This document shows positions 14,566 to 22,829 of a stretch of DNA of 64,000 nt, piece by piece; position 1 is the first letter of the stretch; the number at the start of each line of letters is the position of its first letter. The notes under the pieces were generated by a model that saw only the letters and a program-made list of their open reading frames with translations, was not told the DNA's origin and searched no databases. Where the stretch lies: positions 95,198-159,197 of the forward strand of contig NZ_JTDK01000015.1 in the NCBI RefSeq assembly GCF_000802305.1. The letters run 5' to 3'. The position numbers were made by a program, and so were the translations under genes. This DNA is from Microbacterium mangrovi (lineage in GTDB: Bacteria > Actinomycetota > Actinomycetes > Actinomycetales > Microbacteriaceae).

Positions 14566-15135
14566 ATGGTCGCGGCGGTGGAGCCCGGGTGGTACGACGA
14601 CGGCACCGGTGCGATGCGCTGGTGGGACGGTTCGCGGTGGACCGAGGATTTCGCGGACTTCGGGTTCGGGGTCGAGCTGCGCACAAGCGCCGTTCCGGCA
14701 TCCGCCCCCACCGCCGCGGGCTGGTACGACGACGGCCGTGGTCGGATGCGTTGGTGGGACGGGCGCCGCTGGACGGCGCAGTCGCGATTCAGCGGCGGCG
14801 AGCAGGCGTACGCCGGAGTCGTGGTCGACGGCCGGTGGATCCACCTCGGAGAGCTGAGTCAGCCGATCGCCGGTGTCGTCGCCGTCGTGGACAGCCTCGA
14901 GCGGATCGGCAAGAGGCCCGGTTTCTCACGGGCGGCGCACGCGAAGGCCCTGTTCGGTCCTCGGGGCAGGCTCGCCTGGCGCCAGTTCGGCCGTTTCGAC
15001 CGTCGGGCTCTCGGCCTCGCGATCGAGAGCGCCGACCAGGCGTGGATCACCTTCCCCCCGGCAGGCGACGAGGCGGGAGCGCGCCGGTTCGCGAGCTGGA
15101 TCACCGCGAGCGCGGACCACTACCGCAACAGATGA
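14566..15135 (+). CDS. DUF2510 domain protein with two copies of the module
   Basis: A 189-residue protein beginning with two DUF2510 modules: PGWYDDGTGAMRWWDGSRWT (about residues 7-26) and AGWYDDGRGRMRWWDGRRWT (about 51-70). Pfam DUF2510 is a short W-rich domain typical of actinobacterial envelope-associated proteins. The remaining 110 residues have no recognised family and no membrane segment. TAGCCT (14554-14559) lies 6 bases before the ATG, indicating a leaderless transcript. Function unknown. Confidence 0.85.
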   Translation: MVAAVEPGWYDDGTGAMRWWDGSRWTEDFADFGFGVELRTSAVPASAPTAAGWYDDGRGRMRWWDGRRWTAQSRFSGGEQAYAGVVVDGRWIHLGELSQPIAGVVAVVDSLERIGKRPGFSRAAHAKALFGPRGRLAWRQFGRFDRRALGLAIESADQAWITFPPAGDEAGARRFASWITASADHYRNR

Positions 15136-15194
15136 ACGCGTGGTGCGCTGAGGATCTGGTCGGCGGGCATCGCGAGCGATAGGCTCGTGCGGCC

Positions 15195-15902
15195 ATGGAC
15201 TCCTCACACGCCGAACCGGGGCGAGCCGCCGATTCGACCCCCAGCGATCACCAGATCTTCGGCGAATCCCGCTGGCCCCCCGCCATCGCCGTGTTCATCT
15301 TCCTGCTCATGGATGTCGCGGGCAGCATCTGGCTTCCCCGGAGCGGAATCCTCACCTTTCCCTGGCTCCTCCCGACGGTGGAGACCGTCATCCTCATCGT
15401 GCTCCTCTTCGGGCATCCGGGCGGGCTCGTGAAGCAGCGACGCTTGCTGCGTCCGATCGCTATCGTGCTCGTTCTCGCGATGGTCGCCTCCGCACTCTGG
15501 GCGACCATTCGCCTCACCAACGATCTGATCTGGGGATCGAAGCTGACGAACGAGCCCGCGCTGCTCCTCGCCTCCGGCGGGCTGGTGTGGCTCGGCAACG
15601 TCCTCTCGTTCGCGCTGCTGTTCTGGCTCCTCGACAGTGGCGGCCCGGCACAGCGCGCCCGCCGTGAGCGTCCCGCCGACTTCGCGTTCACGCAGCAGCT
15701 CACCCCCGAGGTGGCGCCGGCAGGCTGGCGCCCCGCTTTCCTCGACTACCTGCACCTGGCCTTCACCAACTCGACCGCGTTCAGCCCGACGGACGTGATG
15801 CCTCTGTCGCTCCGGGCGAAATACGCGATGGTCGTGCAATCGACGGTCGCTCTCGCACTGTTCGGACTCATCGTCGCCCGCGCCGTGAATGCCTTCCACT
15901 AA
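15195..15902 (+). CDS. Multi-TM protein with DUF1345-like C-terminal region
   Basis: A 235-residue protein with hydrophilic N-terminal 25 residues, two TM segments, a loop, two more TM pairs, and a C-terminal stretch FLDYLHLAFTNSTAFSPTDVMPLSLRAKYAMVVQS followed by a last TM. This is the pattern of DUF1345-type membrane proteins, whose TNSTAFSPTD region resembles a channel pore loop. Whether it conducts ions is unknown. TAGGCT at 15179-15184 is a possible -10. Confidence 0.8.
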   Translation: MDSSHAEPGRAADSTPSDHQIFGESRWPPAIAVFIFLLMDVAGSIWLPRSGILTFPWLLPTVETVILIVLLFGHPGGLVKQRRLLRPIAIVLVLAMVASALWATIRLTNDLIWGSKLTNEPALLLASGGLVWLGNVLSFALLFWLLDSGGPAQRARRERPADFAFTQQLTPEVAPAGWRPAFLDYLHLAFTNSTAFSPTDVMPLSLRAKYAMVVQSTVALALFGLIVARAVNAFH

Positions 15903-15977
15903 CGGCTGCACCGCAGCCATCGAGCGGACCGGTCGGCGGACCGCGGCAGAATGGGTGAAGACCTACGAAAGGCCGTC

Positions 15978-16325
15978 ATGGACGTCACCCTGCTTGTCCG
16001 GTTCGTCGCCGCGGCCGAGGAACTGCACTTCCCGCGAGCGGCAGCGGGCCTCGGCATCCCGCTCGCGTCGCTGTATTCGTCGATCGACAAGCTCGAAAGC
16101 GAAGTCGGCGAGCCGCTCTTCGTCCGCGACGGGGCCCGCACCCGCCTGACCAAGGCCGGAAGCCTCTTCCTGCCGACCGCGAAGGCCGAGATCGCGGCCG
16201 CGCCCGCTCCGGCACCGAAGCCGGTGGTGCCGGCCGGCGGCAAGGCGAAAGCCTCCAAGGGCAAGGGCCGCGCCCCCGTGGTGAAGGGCCAGCCGAAGCC
16301 GTACAAGAAACGTCAAGGACGGTAG
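15978..16325 (+). CDS. Stand-alone LysR-type HTH with Ala/Pro/Lys-rich tail
   Basis: A 115-residue protein. Residues 1-60 match the N-terminal winged HTH of LysR regulators (MDVTLLVRFVAAAEELHFPR, then SLYSSIDKLESEVGEPLFVR). The substrate-binding domain is missing. It is replaced by an Ala/Pro segment and a basic tail (KAKASKGKGRAPVV ... KPYKKRQGR) resembling histone-like tails. ATG 15978 follows GAAAGG. An in-frame ATG at 15951 has no such site. It could be a constitutive DNA-binding or nucleoid protein rather than a ligand-responsive regulator (inference). Confidence 0.82.
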   Translation: MDVTLLVRFVAAAEELHFPRAAAGLGIPLASLYSSIDKLESEVGEPLFVRDGARTRLTKAGSLFLPTAKAEIAAAPAPAPKPVVPAGGKAKASKGKGRAPVVKGQPKPYKKRQGR

Positions 16326-16374
16326 CTCACCGGGCCAAGATGGACATGCCGCCGTTCGCTGAAAGGAGCATCCG

Positions 16375-16785
16375 ATGACCGACAAGCCCACCGTCCTGTT
16401 CGTGTGCGTGCACAACGCGGGCCGGTCGCAGATGGCCGCCGGATACCTGCAGGCGCTGGCCGGCGACCGGATCGAGGTGCTTTCCGCCGGCTCGGAGCCG
16501 AAGGAGAGCATCAACCCGGCCGCCGTCGCCGTGATGACCGAAGCCGGGATCGACATCGCCGGCCGTACCCCGAAGCTGCTCACCGTCGACGCAGTGCGGG
16601 AGTCGGATGTCGTGATCACGATGGGCTGCGGCGACGCGTGCCCGATCTTTCCCGGCAAGCGGTACGAAGACTGGGTGCTCGACGACCCGGCCGACCAGGA
16701 TGTTGCGACCGTCCGCCGCATCCGTGACGAGATCCGCATACGCGTCGAGAACCTGATCGCGCAACTCGTTCCCTCGGAAGCCTGA
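16375..16785 (+). CDS. arsC: Low-molecular-weight phosphatase-fold arsenate reductase (mycothiol-dependent type)
   Basis: A 136-residue protein with the P-loop C-VHNAG-RS (Cys11, Arg17) of LMW protein tyrosine phosphatases, and the actinobacterial ArsC signature MGCGDACPIFPGKRYEDW (Cys85, Cys89) and LDDPADQD. Family knowledge: corynebacterial ArsC1/2-type enzymes couple arsenate to mycothiol and release arsenite via mycoredoxin. It stands alone; no arsR, acr3 or arsB is adjacent, so the exporter must be elsewhere, or the enzyme has another phosphatase role. Good ribosome binding site GAAAGGAG. Confidence 0.9.
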   Translation: MTDKPTVLFVCVHNAGRSQMAAGYLQALAGDRIEVLSAGSEPKESINPAAVAVMTEAGIDIAGRTPKLLTVDAVRESDVVITMGCGDACPIFPGKRYEDWVLDDPADQDVATVRRIRDEIRIRVENLIAQLVPSEA

Positions 16786-16795
16786 GGGGAGCTGC

Positions 16796-16826
16796 GCGGC
16801 GCCCACTACTGGCCCGTGGGCGCCGC
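16796..16826. terminator. Bidirectional hairpin after arsC
   Basis: GCGGCGCCCAC (16796-16806) pairs with GTGGGCGCCGC (16816-16826) around a 9-base loop. There is no T tract. It lies after the arsC stop and contains the stop of the minus-strand short ORF. Confidence 0.65.
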
Positions 16827-16955
16827 ACACACCCCACCCCCGGGTCTGAACCGAGCCCGGTGGTCCTCGACAGGGGTGGCGGCGGATGGAAACACCCCCG
16901 TCAAGGGATCGCCGTGTCCGAAGGGATTTATGCCTGATCTCCCGAACACCGGCAT
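16806..16955 (-). CDS. Putative short peptide (49 aa) from the divergent box-containing promoter
   Basis: ATG at 16955 opens a 49-residue frame (MPVFGRSGINPFGHGDPLTG ... GGGVCAAPTGQ) that ends inside the hairpin after arsC. It is the first ORF read away from the CACTACTCAA boxes at 17034-17004 on the minus strand. No signal peptide or known family is seen, and short GC-rich frames arise by chance, so this is only a candidate. Support is positional: promoter-like boxes upstream and a hairpin at the stop. Confidence 0.3.
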   Translation of the reverse strand: MPVFGRSGINPFGHGDPLTGVFPSAATPVEDHRARFRPGGGVCAAPTGQ

Positions 16956-17003
16956 AGCCACCGTACGGATGGCGCCCACCGCCCGGACGCCAGAACCGGG
17001 GCA

Positions 17004-17221
17004 TTGAGTAGTGATTTCGCCGAATTGAGTAGTGATCCGGAAAAACCGTGGGAGCACTCTGCCCGAGGGGCGCGGGGAAGCTGGCGCGGTCGTCCCGCTG
17101 CCGCAGCGGTGGCCGACCGCAGGGATGCACCGGGCCGCAGACGGATACAGGCAACCGGGGCAGACGCGTCGCTCCACGGTTTTTTCAGATCACTACTCAA
17201 TTTCGGGCAATCACCACTCAA
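17004..17221. repeat. Long imperfect inverted repeat carrying divergent ACTACTCAA boxes
   Basis: The left arm (about 17004-17055) and right arm (about 17170-17221) are imperfect inverted copies, each with two boxes at 21-bp spacing. Left, on the plus strand: TTGAGTAGTG at 17004-17013 and 17025-17034. Right: CACTACTCAA 17191-17200 and CACCACTCAA 17212-17221. Each arm also has an A- or T-run next to CCGTGG/CCACGG. The arms enclose about 110 bases of GC-rich sequence with no gene. Confidence 0.65.
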
Positions 17222-17252
17222 ATCCCCGGCTTCGACTACTCAAAGCCGGGGA
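17191..17252 (+). promoter_or_regulatory. Three ACTCAA boxes upstream of Tat-secreted protein
   Basis: Boxes at 17191-17200, 17212-17221 and 17234-17243 (GACTACTCAA), spacing 21 and 22 bp. The last box sits in the loop of a 9-bp hairpin CCCCGGCTT/AAGCCGGGG (17224-17252). The gene start (17318) is 74 bases downstream. Confidence 0.55.
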
Positions 17253-17317
17253 TTTCCGTGCGGGATGCCGGTTGTGTCAGCAGGCTCGGAATCCAGAGCC
17301 CCGACCGAAAGGCCACC

Positions 17318-17971
17318 ATGACCGCCTCCTCGCAGCACGAGTTCACCGACGCCCCCCGCGGCCCCCGCATCCAGCGCCGCACCCTCCTCAAAGGGGCCGC
17401 GTGGTCCGTCCCGATCCTCGCGGCCACGGTCGCCGCCCCGGCTCAGGCCGCCTCGACCGTCCCGCCGACGATCGCGTGGTCGGGCACCAAGGCGGTGACC
17501 GACTTCGAGATCAACGAGACCACGAAGTCGGCCACGTCGCAGGTACCGGTCACCGTTCCCCTCAGCTTCGTGATCACCAACGGCTCGGCGCCGCAATCCG
17601 GCCTGATCGACAGCCTCGTCGTCACCTTCGGTGCCCCGAGCGGCGCTGCGGCGCCGACAGACGGCACCGCCTACGGGCTCGGCGTCTTCGGGATCAACGG
17701 CAGTCAGCTCTCCGTCTACAACCAGCCCACCTACGGACAGGCGGGGACCGGGTTTCCGACGACGACGTGGACCCATCCGGCGTTCCCCCTCAACGCCGGT
17801 GCCGACCAGGCGGTGACGACCATGATCGAGTTCATCCTCGTCGGAACCAGCAGCGCCGGGCCCGTCACCGACGCCGTCACCTTCCCCGTCACGGTCACCG
17901 CGACGATCGACGGCGTCGCCTACGCGGACTCCACGACGATCACGGTGCCGGCGGGCGCGCTCCTCCTCTGA
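17318..17971 (+). CDS. Secreted protein with twin-arginine signal peptide, unknown function
   Basis: A 217-residue protein. The N terminus has a twin-arginine motif (QRRTLLKGAAWSVP, about residues 19-32), a hydrophobic core and an A-Q-A cleavage site near residue 43. The mature part is Thr/Ser/Gly/Val-rich with no Cys and looks like an all-beta fold (for example PVTVPLSFVITNGSAP). Related RR-T-x-x-KGAAWSVP leaders occur on secreted proteins of Microbacteriaceae. The function of this one is unknown. ATG 17318 follows GAAAGG. The upstream region carries three repeated ACTCAA boxes. Confidence 0.85.
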   Translation: MTASSQHEFTDAPRGPRIQRRTLLKGAAWSVPILAATVAAPAQAASTVPPTIAWSGTKAVTDFEINETTKSATSQVPVTVPLSFVITNGSAPQSGLIDSLVVTFGAPSGAAAPTDGTAYGLGVFGINGSQLSVYNQPTYGQAGTGFPTTTWTHPAFPLNAGADQAVTTMIEFILVGTSSAGPVTDAVTFPVTVTATIDGVAYADSTTITVPAGALLL

Positions 17972-18065
17972 CCCCCGCTGTTCACCCCCGTGGCCGGGTT
18001 CGTCTCGAACCCCCGATCTTGCGAATCCGGCCCACGGGGGTGTCCAGTGGTCCTACTCTCTGGTC

Positions 18066-19457
18066 ATGACAACGCTCCCGCCCGCCATCGCCACCACCGG
18101 ACAGCTGCGCGCGTCGGGGCACACCCACAGGCCGCTGCGCGTCGAACTCCGCGAGAACCTGCTCGCCGCGCTCGCCGACGGTCGCGACCCGTGGCCGGGC
18201 ATCCACGGCTTCGACGACACCGTCATCCCGCAGCTCGAGCGCGCCCTGCTGGCCGGTCACGACATCGTGCTGCTCGGGGAGCGCGGCCAGGGCAAGACGC
18301 GGCTGCTGCGCAGCCTGGTCGGACTCCTCGACGAGTGGTCGCCGGTGATCGACGGCTCCGAGCTCGGCGAGCATCCCTTCCACCCGATCACCCCGGGCTC
18401 CCGCCGGCGTGCCGCCGAACTCGGCGACGACCTGCCGGTGGCGTGGCGGCACCGCGCCGAGCGGTACGCCGAGAAGCTCGCGACACCGGACACCTCGGTC
18501 GCCGACCTCATCGGCGACGTCGACCCGATCCGGGTCGCGGAGGGACGATCGCTCGGTGACCCGGAGACGATCCACTACGGGCTCGTCCCGCGCAGCCACC
18601 GCGGCATCGTCGCCATCAACGAGCTGCCCGATCTCGCCGAGCGCATCCAGGTGTCGCTGCTGAACGTGATGGAGGAGCGCGACATCCAGATCCGCGGCTA
18701 CGTCCTGCGTCTCGACCTCGACGTGCTGGTCGTCGCCACCGCGAACCCCGAGGACTACACGAACCGCGGACGCATCATCACGCCGCTGCAGGACCGCTTC
18801 GGCGCCGAGATCCGCACCCACTACCCGCAGACCGTCGAAGAGGAGATCGCCGTCATCCGGCAGGAGGCGGACCTGGTGGCCGAGGTGCCCGAGCACCTCC
18901 TCGAGATCCTTGCCCGGTTCACCCGCAATCTTCGAGAGTCGGACGCCGTCGACCAGCGCGCCGGGGTGTCCGCGCGCTTCGCGATCGCGGGTGCCGAGAC
19001 GATCGCCGCCGCCGCTCTGCACCGGGCTACCCGCCAGCACGAGGCGGTCGCCGTCGCCCGGCCGGTGGACCTGGAGACCGCGGTGGACGTGCTCGGCGGC
19101 AAGATCGAGTTCGAGACGGGCGAGGAGGGCCGCGAGCGCGCGATCCTGGAGCACCTGCTGCGCACCGCCGTCGCCGACACGGCCCGCGTGCACCTGCGCG
19201 GGATCGACTTCCGTCTCCTCGTCGAGGCGCTGCACGACGGCGTGACGGTGATGACCGGGGAGCAGGTCCCGGCCGCGGACGTGCTCGCCGGGATGCCGGT
19301 GCTCGGCGAGTCGGACCTCTACGACCGGGTCGCAGAACGGCTCGGCGCGCAGACGTCGGGCGAGCGGGCCGGGGCGGTGGAGCTGGCGCTGGAGGCGCTG
19401 TTCCTCGAGCGCCGCATCGGCAAGGACAGCGCCGCAGGGGAGACCGTCTATGGATGA
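18066..19457 (+). CDS. AAA+ ATPase, Mg-chelatase/sigma-54-interaction-like
   Basis: A 463-residue AAA+ protein with Walker A GERGQGKT (about residues 71-78), Walker B/sensor region GIVAINELPDL, and ATANPEDYTNRGRIITPLQDRFGAEI (sensor 1 and arginine-finger area), matching the BchI/ChlI-like clade. It is followed 42 bases later by a VWA-domain protein. Family knowledge: such MoxR/BchI-type ATPases pair with VWA proteins to remodel or insert metal into target complexes. No target is encoded nearby. TACTCT (18054-18059) lies 6 bases before the ATG, suggesting a leaderless start. Confidence 0.88.
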   Translation: MTTLPPAIATTGQLRASGHTHRPLRVELRENLLAALADGRDPWPGIHGFDDTVIPQLERALLAGHDIVLLGERGQGKTRLLRSLVGLLDEWSPVIDGSELGEHPFHPITPGSRRRAAELGDDLPVAWRHRAERYAEKLATPDTSVADLIGDVDPIRVAEGRSLGDPETIHYGLVPRSHRGIVAINELPDLAERIQVSLLNVMEERDIQIRGYVLRLDLDVLVVATANPEDYTNRGRIITPLQDRFGAEIRTHYPQTVEEEIAVIRQEADLVAEVPEHLLEILARFTRNLRESDAVDQRAGVSARFAIAGAETIAAAALHRATRQHEAVAVARPVDLETAVDVLGGKIEFETGEEGRERAILEHLLRTAVADTARVHLRGIDFRLLVEALHDGVTVMTGEQVPAADVLAGMPVLGESDLYDRVAERLGAQTSGERAGAVELALEALFLERRIGKDSAAGETVYG

Positions 19458-19499
19458 CACGACGCCGGCTCCGGCCGGACGATTCCCGGCGGTGGCCTG

Positions 19500-21542
19500 A
19501 TGGTCCGCAGCTTCCACCGGGCGCCCGCGCACACCGCACGGTACGGACGGTATGCCGGCGGCGACCCGCTGGCGCCGCCGGTTCCGGTGCAGGAGGCGCT
19601 CGAGGCGATCGGCGCCGACGTCATGGCCGGGACCTCCGCCGAACGCGCCATGCGCGAGTACCTTCGGCGCGGCGGCCGGGGTCGCGAGGGACTCGACGAC
19701 CTCGCGCAGCGTGTGCAGCAGCGTCGCTCCGAGCTGCTCCGGCGGCATCGCCTGGACGGCACGCTCGAAGAGGTCCGCCGGCTCCTCGACCACGCGGTGC
19801 TCGAGGAGCGCAAACAGCTCGTGCGCGACGTGGAGCTCGACGACCAGACGCGGGCGTTCGCCGAGATGCGGCTGGAGAACCTGCCGCAGAGCACGGCGGC
19901 CGCCGTCAACGAGCTCGCCGACTACGACTGGCAGAGTCGCACCGCCCGGGCCGACTACGACCGCATCCGCGAACTGCTCGGCCGCGAGATGCTCGACCAG
20001 CGCTTCGCCGGCATGAAGGACGCCCTGGAGAACGCGACGGATGCCGACCGGCAGGCGATCCGCGACATGCTCGGCGACCTCAACGACCTCCTGGACAAGC
20101 GGCGCCGCGGCGAAGACACCCAGGAGGACTTCGACGAGTTCATGCGCAAGCACGGCGATCAGTTCCCCGAGCAGCCGCGAGACCTCGACGAGCTGCTGGA
20201 CACGCTCGCGGAGCGTTCGGCGGCGGCGCAGCGGATGCTGAACTCGATGACTCCTGAGCAGCGCGACGAGCTGCTGAGCCTCGCCGCGCAGGCGTTCGGG
20301 TCTCCCGAGTTGCGCGAGTCGCTCGCCCGCCTCGACGCCAACCTCCGGTCGCTGCGGCCGGGGGAGGACTGGTCGGGCGCGGAATCCTTCTCGGGCGACG
20401 AACCGACCGGGCTCGGCGAGGCCACCGGAATCATGCAGGATCTCGCCGACCTGGATTCGCTGACCGACCAGCTCAGCCAGGCGTACCCGGGCGCGCGCAT
20501 GGACGACATCGACCTGGATGCGCTGAGCCGGCTCGTCGGGGAGGATGCCGCTGTCAGTGCGCAGACGCTGCGCGATCTGGAACAGCAGCTGAAGGACACC
20601 GGGATGCTGCAGCGCGCCTCCGACGGGGCCCTGCGGCTCACGCCCCGCGCCATGCGGCAGCTCGGGCGGGCGCTGCTGCGCGACGTCGCGACCCGGCAGT
20701 CCGGGCGGCTCGGGCGCCGCGAGACCCGGCACGCGGGGGCGGCCGGCGACCGCACCGGCGCGACGCGCGCATGGGCGTTCGGCGACACCGAGCCGTGGGA
20801 CATCCCGCGCACGGTGTCCAACGCGGTGCTGCGCACGGTCGCCGACGGCGGGGACCCCTCGGGCGGGGTGCGGCTGGACACCCGCGACGTCGAGGTCGTC
20901 GAGACGGAGCAGCGCACCCAGGCCGCCGTCGCGCTGCTGGTGGACACCTCGTTCTCGATGGCGCTGGATGACCGGTGGGTGCCGATGAAGCGCACCGCGC
21001 TCGCCCTGCACCACCTCATCTCGACCCGCTTCCGCGGGGACACCCTGCAGCTGATCGCCTTCGCCCGGTACGCCGAGGTGATGGACATCGAGCAGCTGAC
21101 GGCGAAGGACGCGGTGTGGGACAAGGGCACCAACTTGCATCACGCGCTGCTGCTGGCCGGGCGGTTCTTCCGCCGGCACCCGGCGGCGCAGCCCGTGCTG
21201 CTGATCGTGACCGACGGGGAGCCGACCGCGCACCTCGAACCCGACGGAGAAGCGGTCTTCGCCTACCCGCCGGATCCCCTCACCGTCGCGATGACCGTGC
21301 GCGAGCTGGACACCGTGCACCGGCTGGGCGCGCAGACCACGTTCTTCCGGCTCGGCGACGACCCGAGCCTGGCCCGATTCATCGACGCCCTCGCGCATCG
21401 TGCCGGCGGCCAGGTCGTCGCGCCGGAGCTGGACGACCTCGGCCGGGCCGTGGTCGACAGCTACCTCGGCTCGCGGGAGGACTGGCACGGGACGCCGGAG
21501 GACTTCGGCGAGATGCTCCGCGGCCGCTCCTGGTGGTGGTGA
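19500..21542 (+). CDS. VWA domain protein, partner of the AAA+ ATPase
   Basis: A 680-residue cytosolic protein. The first 430 residues are long charged helices (several heptad-like Glu/Arg/Leu stretches). The C-terminal third is a von Willebrand A domain with MIDAS motif DTSFS (about residue 480) and the later T and D positions (KGTNLHHAL, VTDGEPTAH). It forms an operon with the ATPase at 18066. A 16-codon ORF (19450-19500) overlaps the upstream stop and this start through ATGGATGA and TGATG, so it may couple translation. By analogy with BchI/BchD and MoxR/VWA pairs the two act as a complex. The substrate is unknown. Confidence 0.87.
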   Translation: MVRSFHRAPAHTARYGRYAGGDPLAPPVPVQEALEAIGADVMAGTSAERAMREYLRRGGRGREGLDDLAQRVQQRRSELLRRHRLDGTLEEVRRLLDHAVLEERKQLVRDVELDDQTRAFAEMRLENLPQSTAAAVNELADYDWQSRTARADYDRIRELLGREMLDQRFAGMKDALENATDADRQAIRDMLGDLNDLLDKRRRGEDTQEDFDEFMRKHGDQFPEQPRDLDELLDTLAERSAAAQRMLNSMTPEQRDELLSLAAQAFGSPELRESLARLDANLRSLRPGEDWSGAESFSGDEPTGLGEATGIMQDLADLDSLTDQLSQAYPGARMDDIDLDALSRLVGEDAAVSAQTLRDLEQQLKDTGMLQRASDGALRLTPRAMRQLGRALLRDVATRQSGRLGRRETRHAGAAGDRTGATRAWAFGDTEPWDIPRTVSNAVLRTVADGGDPSGGVRLDTRDVEVVETEQRTQAAVALLVDTSFSMALDDRWVPMKRTALALHHLISTRFRGDTLQLIAFARYAEVMDIEQLTAKDAVWDKGTNLHHALLLAGRFFRRHPAAQPVLLIVTDGEPTAHLEPDGEAVFAYPPDPLTVAMTVRELDTVHRLGAQTTFFRLGDDPSLARFIDALAHRAGGQVVAPELDDLGRAVVDSYLGSREDWHGTPEDFGEMLRGRSWWW

Positions 21543-21546
21543 ACCG

Positions 21547-22689
21547 CTACCGCTCCAGCCGGAATCCGGCGATCGTCGGCGCGGTGCCCGAGGCGAGGGA
21601 TGCCAGGTGCTCCCCGATCGCGGGGGCGAACTTGAACCCGTGTCCGGAGAACCCGGCGGCGACGACGATCGGCCCGGTCCGGTCGAGCACGAAGTCCCCG
21701 TCGTCCGTCGAGGTGTAGGTGCAGCTGATCGGCTCGAACACGTCGGGGTCGGCACCCGGCATCCACTCCCGCACGTAGCGGCGCAGAGACTCCGACAGCT
21801 CCGTCGACGGCGTGAAGGTTCTCGTCTGCGGGGTGACGACCGGGCCGACCCGATGCCAGCCGACCTTGACCCCCTCGCCGGGGGAGACGAGGCCGTACAC
21901 GGGGCCGGGCCAGCGGAATCCCGACGGTTCGGGGGCGTGGTTGAAGCTCGGCCATCCTGCGCCGTCGTCGCCGAGCCGCAGCGCGAAGTGCGCCGGATGC
22001 TCCTCGGTGACCGTCAGCCGGGGGAGCCGGACGAGTCCGCGCAGCAGCGGGTCGGTCCACGCGCCGGCCGCGACGACGACGCGGCGTGCCCGGATCGCGT
22101 GCGCGTCGGTGCGGAGCTCGACCAGGTCGTCGCCGCGGGGCAGGATGCTGCGCACCGGGCTGGTGTGGTGGACCGCGGCTCCGTGCGCGACCGCTCCGTC
22201 ATGGAGGGCACGCACCGCCCGGTCGGCGAACAGGCGCCCGCCCTGCGGCAGGAAGGTCGCCGAGCCCGCGAAGCGGAGACCGGGCCAGCGACGCTCCGCC
22301 TCCGCGGCCGGGATCCGCTCCACGTCGAACCCGAACATGGGAGCTTCCGCGGCGAGGGCGGCGGCATCCGCACGCGGGCCGCGCTCGACGAGGCCGGTCT
22401 GCTCGAGCAGCACCTCCCCGGACTCGGCCTCGAGCTCGCGCCATAAGGGGAGGGCGCGCCGGAGGAGCCGGAGGTGGTGCGGCGAGCTGTACGCCGGGTT
22501 GAAGTTGCGGGTGGTGCCGTGCGACGCGCCGAGCGAGTGGCCGGCCTCGTGGGCTTCGAAGAGGGCGACCGCTCTGCCGCGCCGGGCGAGCGCCCACGCG
22601 GCGGCGGCGCCGACGACTCCGCCGCCGACGACGGCGACCTCCACCTCGATGCGATCGTGCACCTCGCGGGTGCCGGAGACGTCGGTCAT
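21547..22689 (-). CDS. Monomeric sarcosine oxidase/N-methyltryptophan oxidase-like FAD enzyme
   Basis: A 380-residue FAD oxidoreductase of the DAO family. The dinucleotide motif VAVVGGGVVGAAAAW is at about 18-32. Cys323 in PISCTYTSTDDGDF matches the cysteine that carries covalent FAD in monomeric sarcosine oxidase. The conserved end GFSGHGFKFAPAIGE is present. Family knowledge: oxidative demethylation of N-methyl amino acids with release of H2O2 and formaldehyde. The exact substrate is open. Convergent with the VWA gene (gap 4 bases) and divergent from DUF1684. Confidence 0.9.
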   Translation of the reverse strand: MTDVSGTREVHDRIEVEVAVVGGGVVGAAAAWALARRGRAVALFEAHEAGHSLGASHGTTRNFNPAYSSPHHLRLLRRALPLWRELEAESGEVLLEQTGLVERGPRADAAALAAEAPMFGFDVERIPAAEAERRWPGLRFAGSATFLPQGGRLFADRAVRALHDGAVAHGAAVHHTSPVRSILPRGDDLVELRTDAHAIRARRVVVAAGAWTDPLLRGLVRLPRLTVTEEHPAHFALRLGDDGAGWPSFNHAPEPSGFRWPGPVYGLVSPGEGVKVGWHRVGPVVTPQTRTFTPSTELSESLRRYVREWMPGADPDVFEPISCTYTSTDDGDFVLDRTGPIVVAAGFSGHGFKFAPAIGEHLASLASGTAPTIAGFRLER

Positions 22690-22829
22690 GCCAGGAGGCT
22701 AAGCGCGCCGGCCGGGCGTCGTCGTCCCGGTCGACTCGGGACGACACGAACAGGACGCGCATTGTCACGGAACGACCCATCCCGCAACACCCGGCCCGGG
22801 CGCGGGCCGGGTCGCCTAGCGTCGCCCCC

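Noticed and set aside
17982..21755. Very long open frame on the minus strand opposite the AAA+/VWA genes (about 1257 codons)
   Set aside because: The translation is Arg/His/Gly/Glu-rich low-complexity, typical of antisense frames in GC-rich DNA. The plus strand encodes two proteins with clear domains over the same bases.
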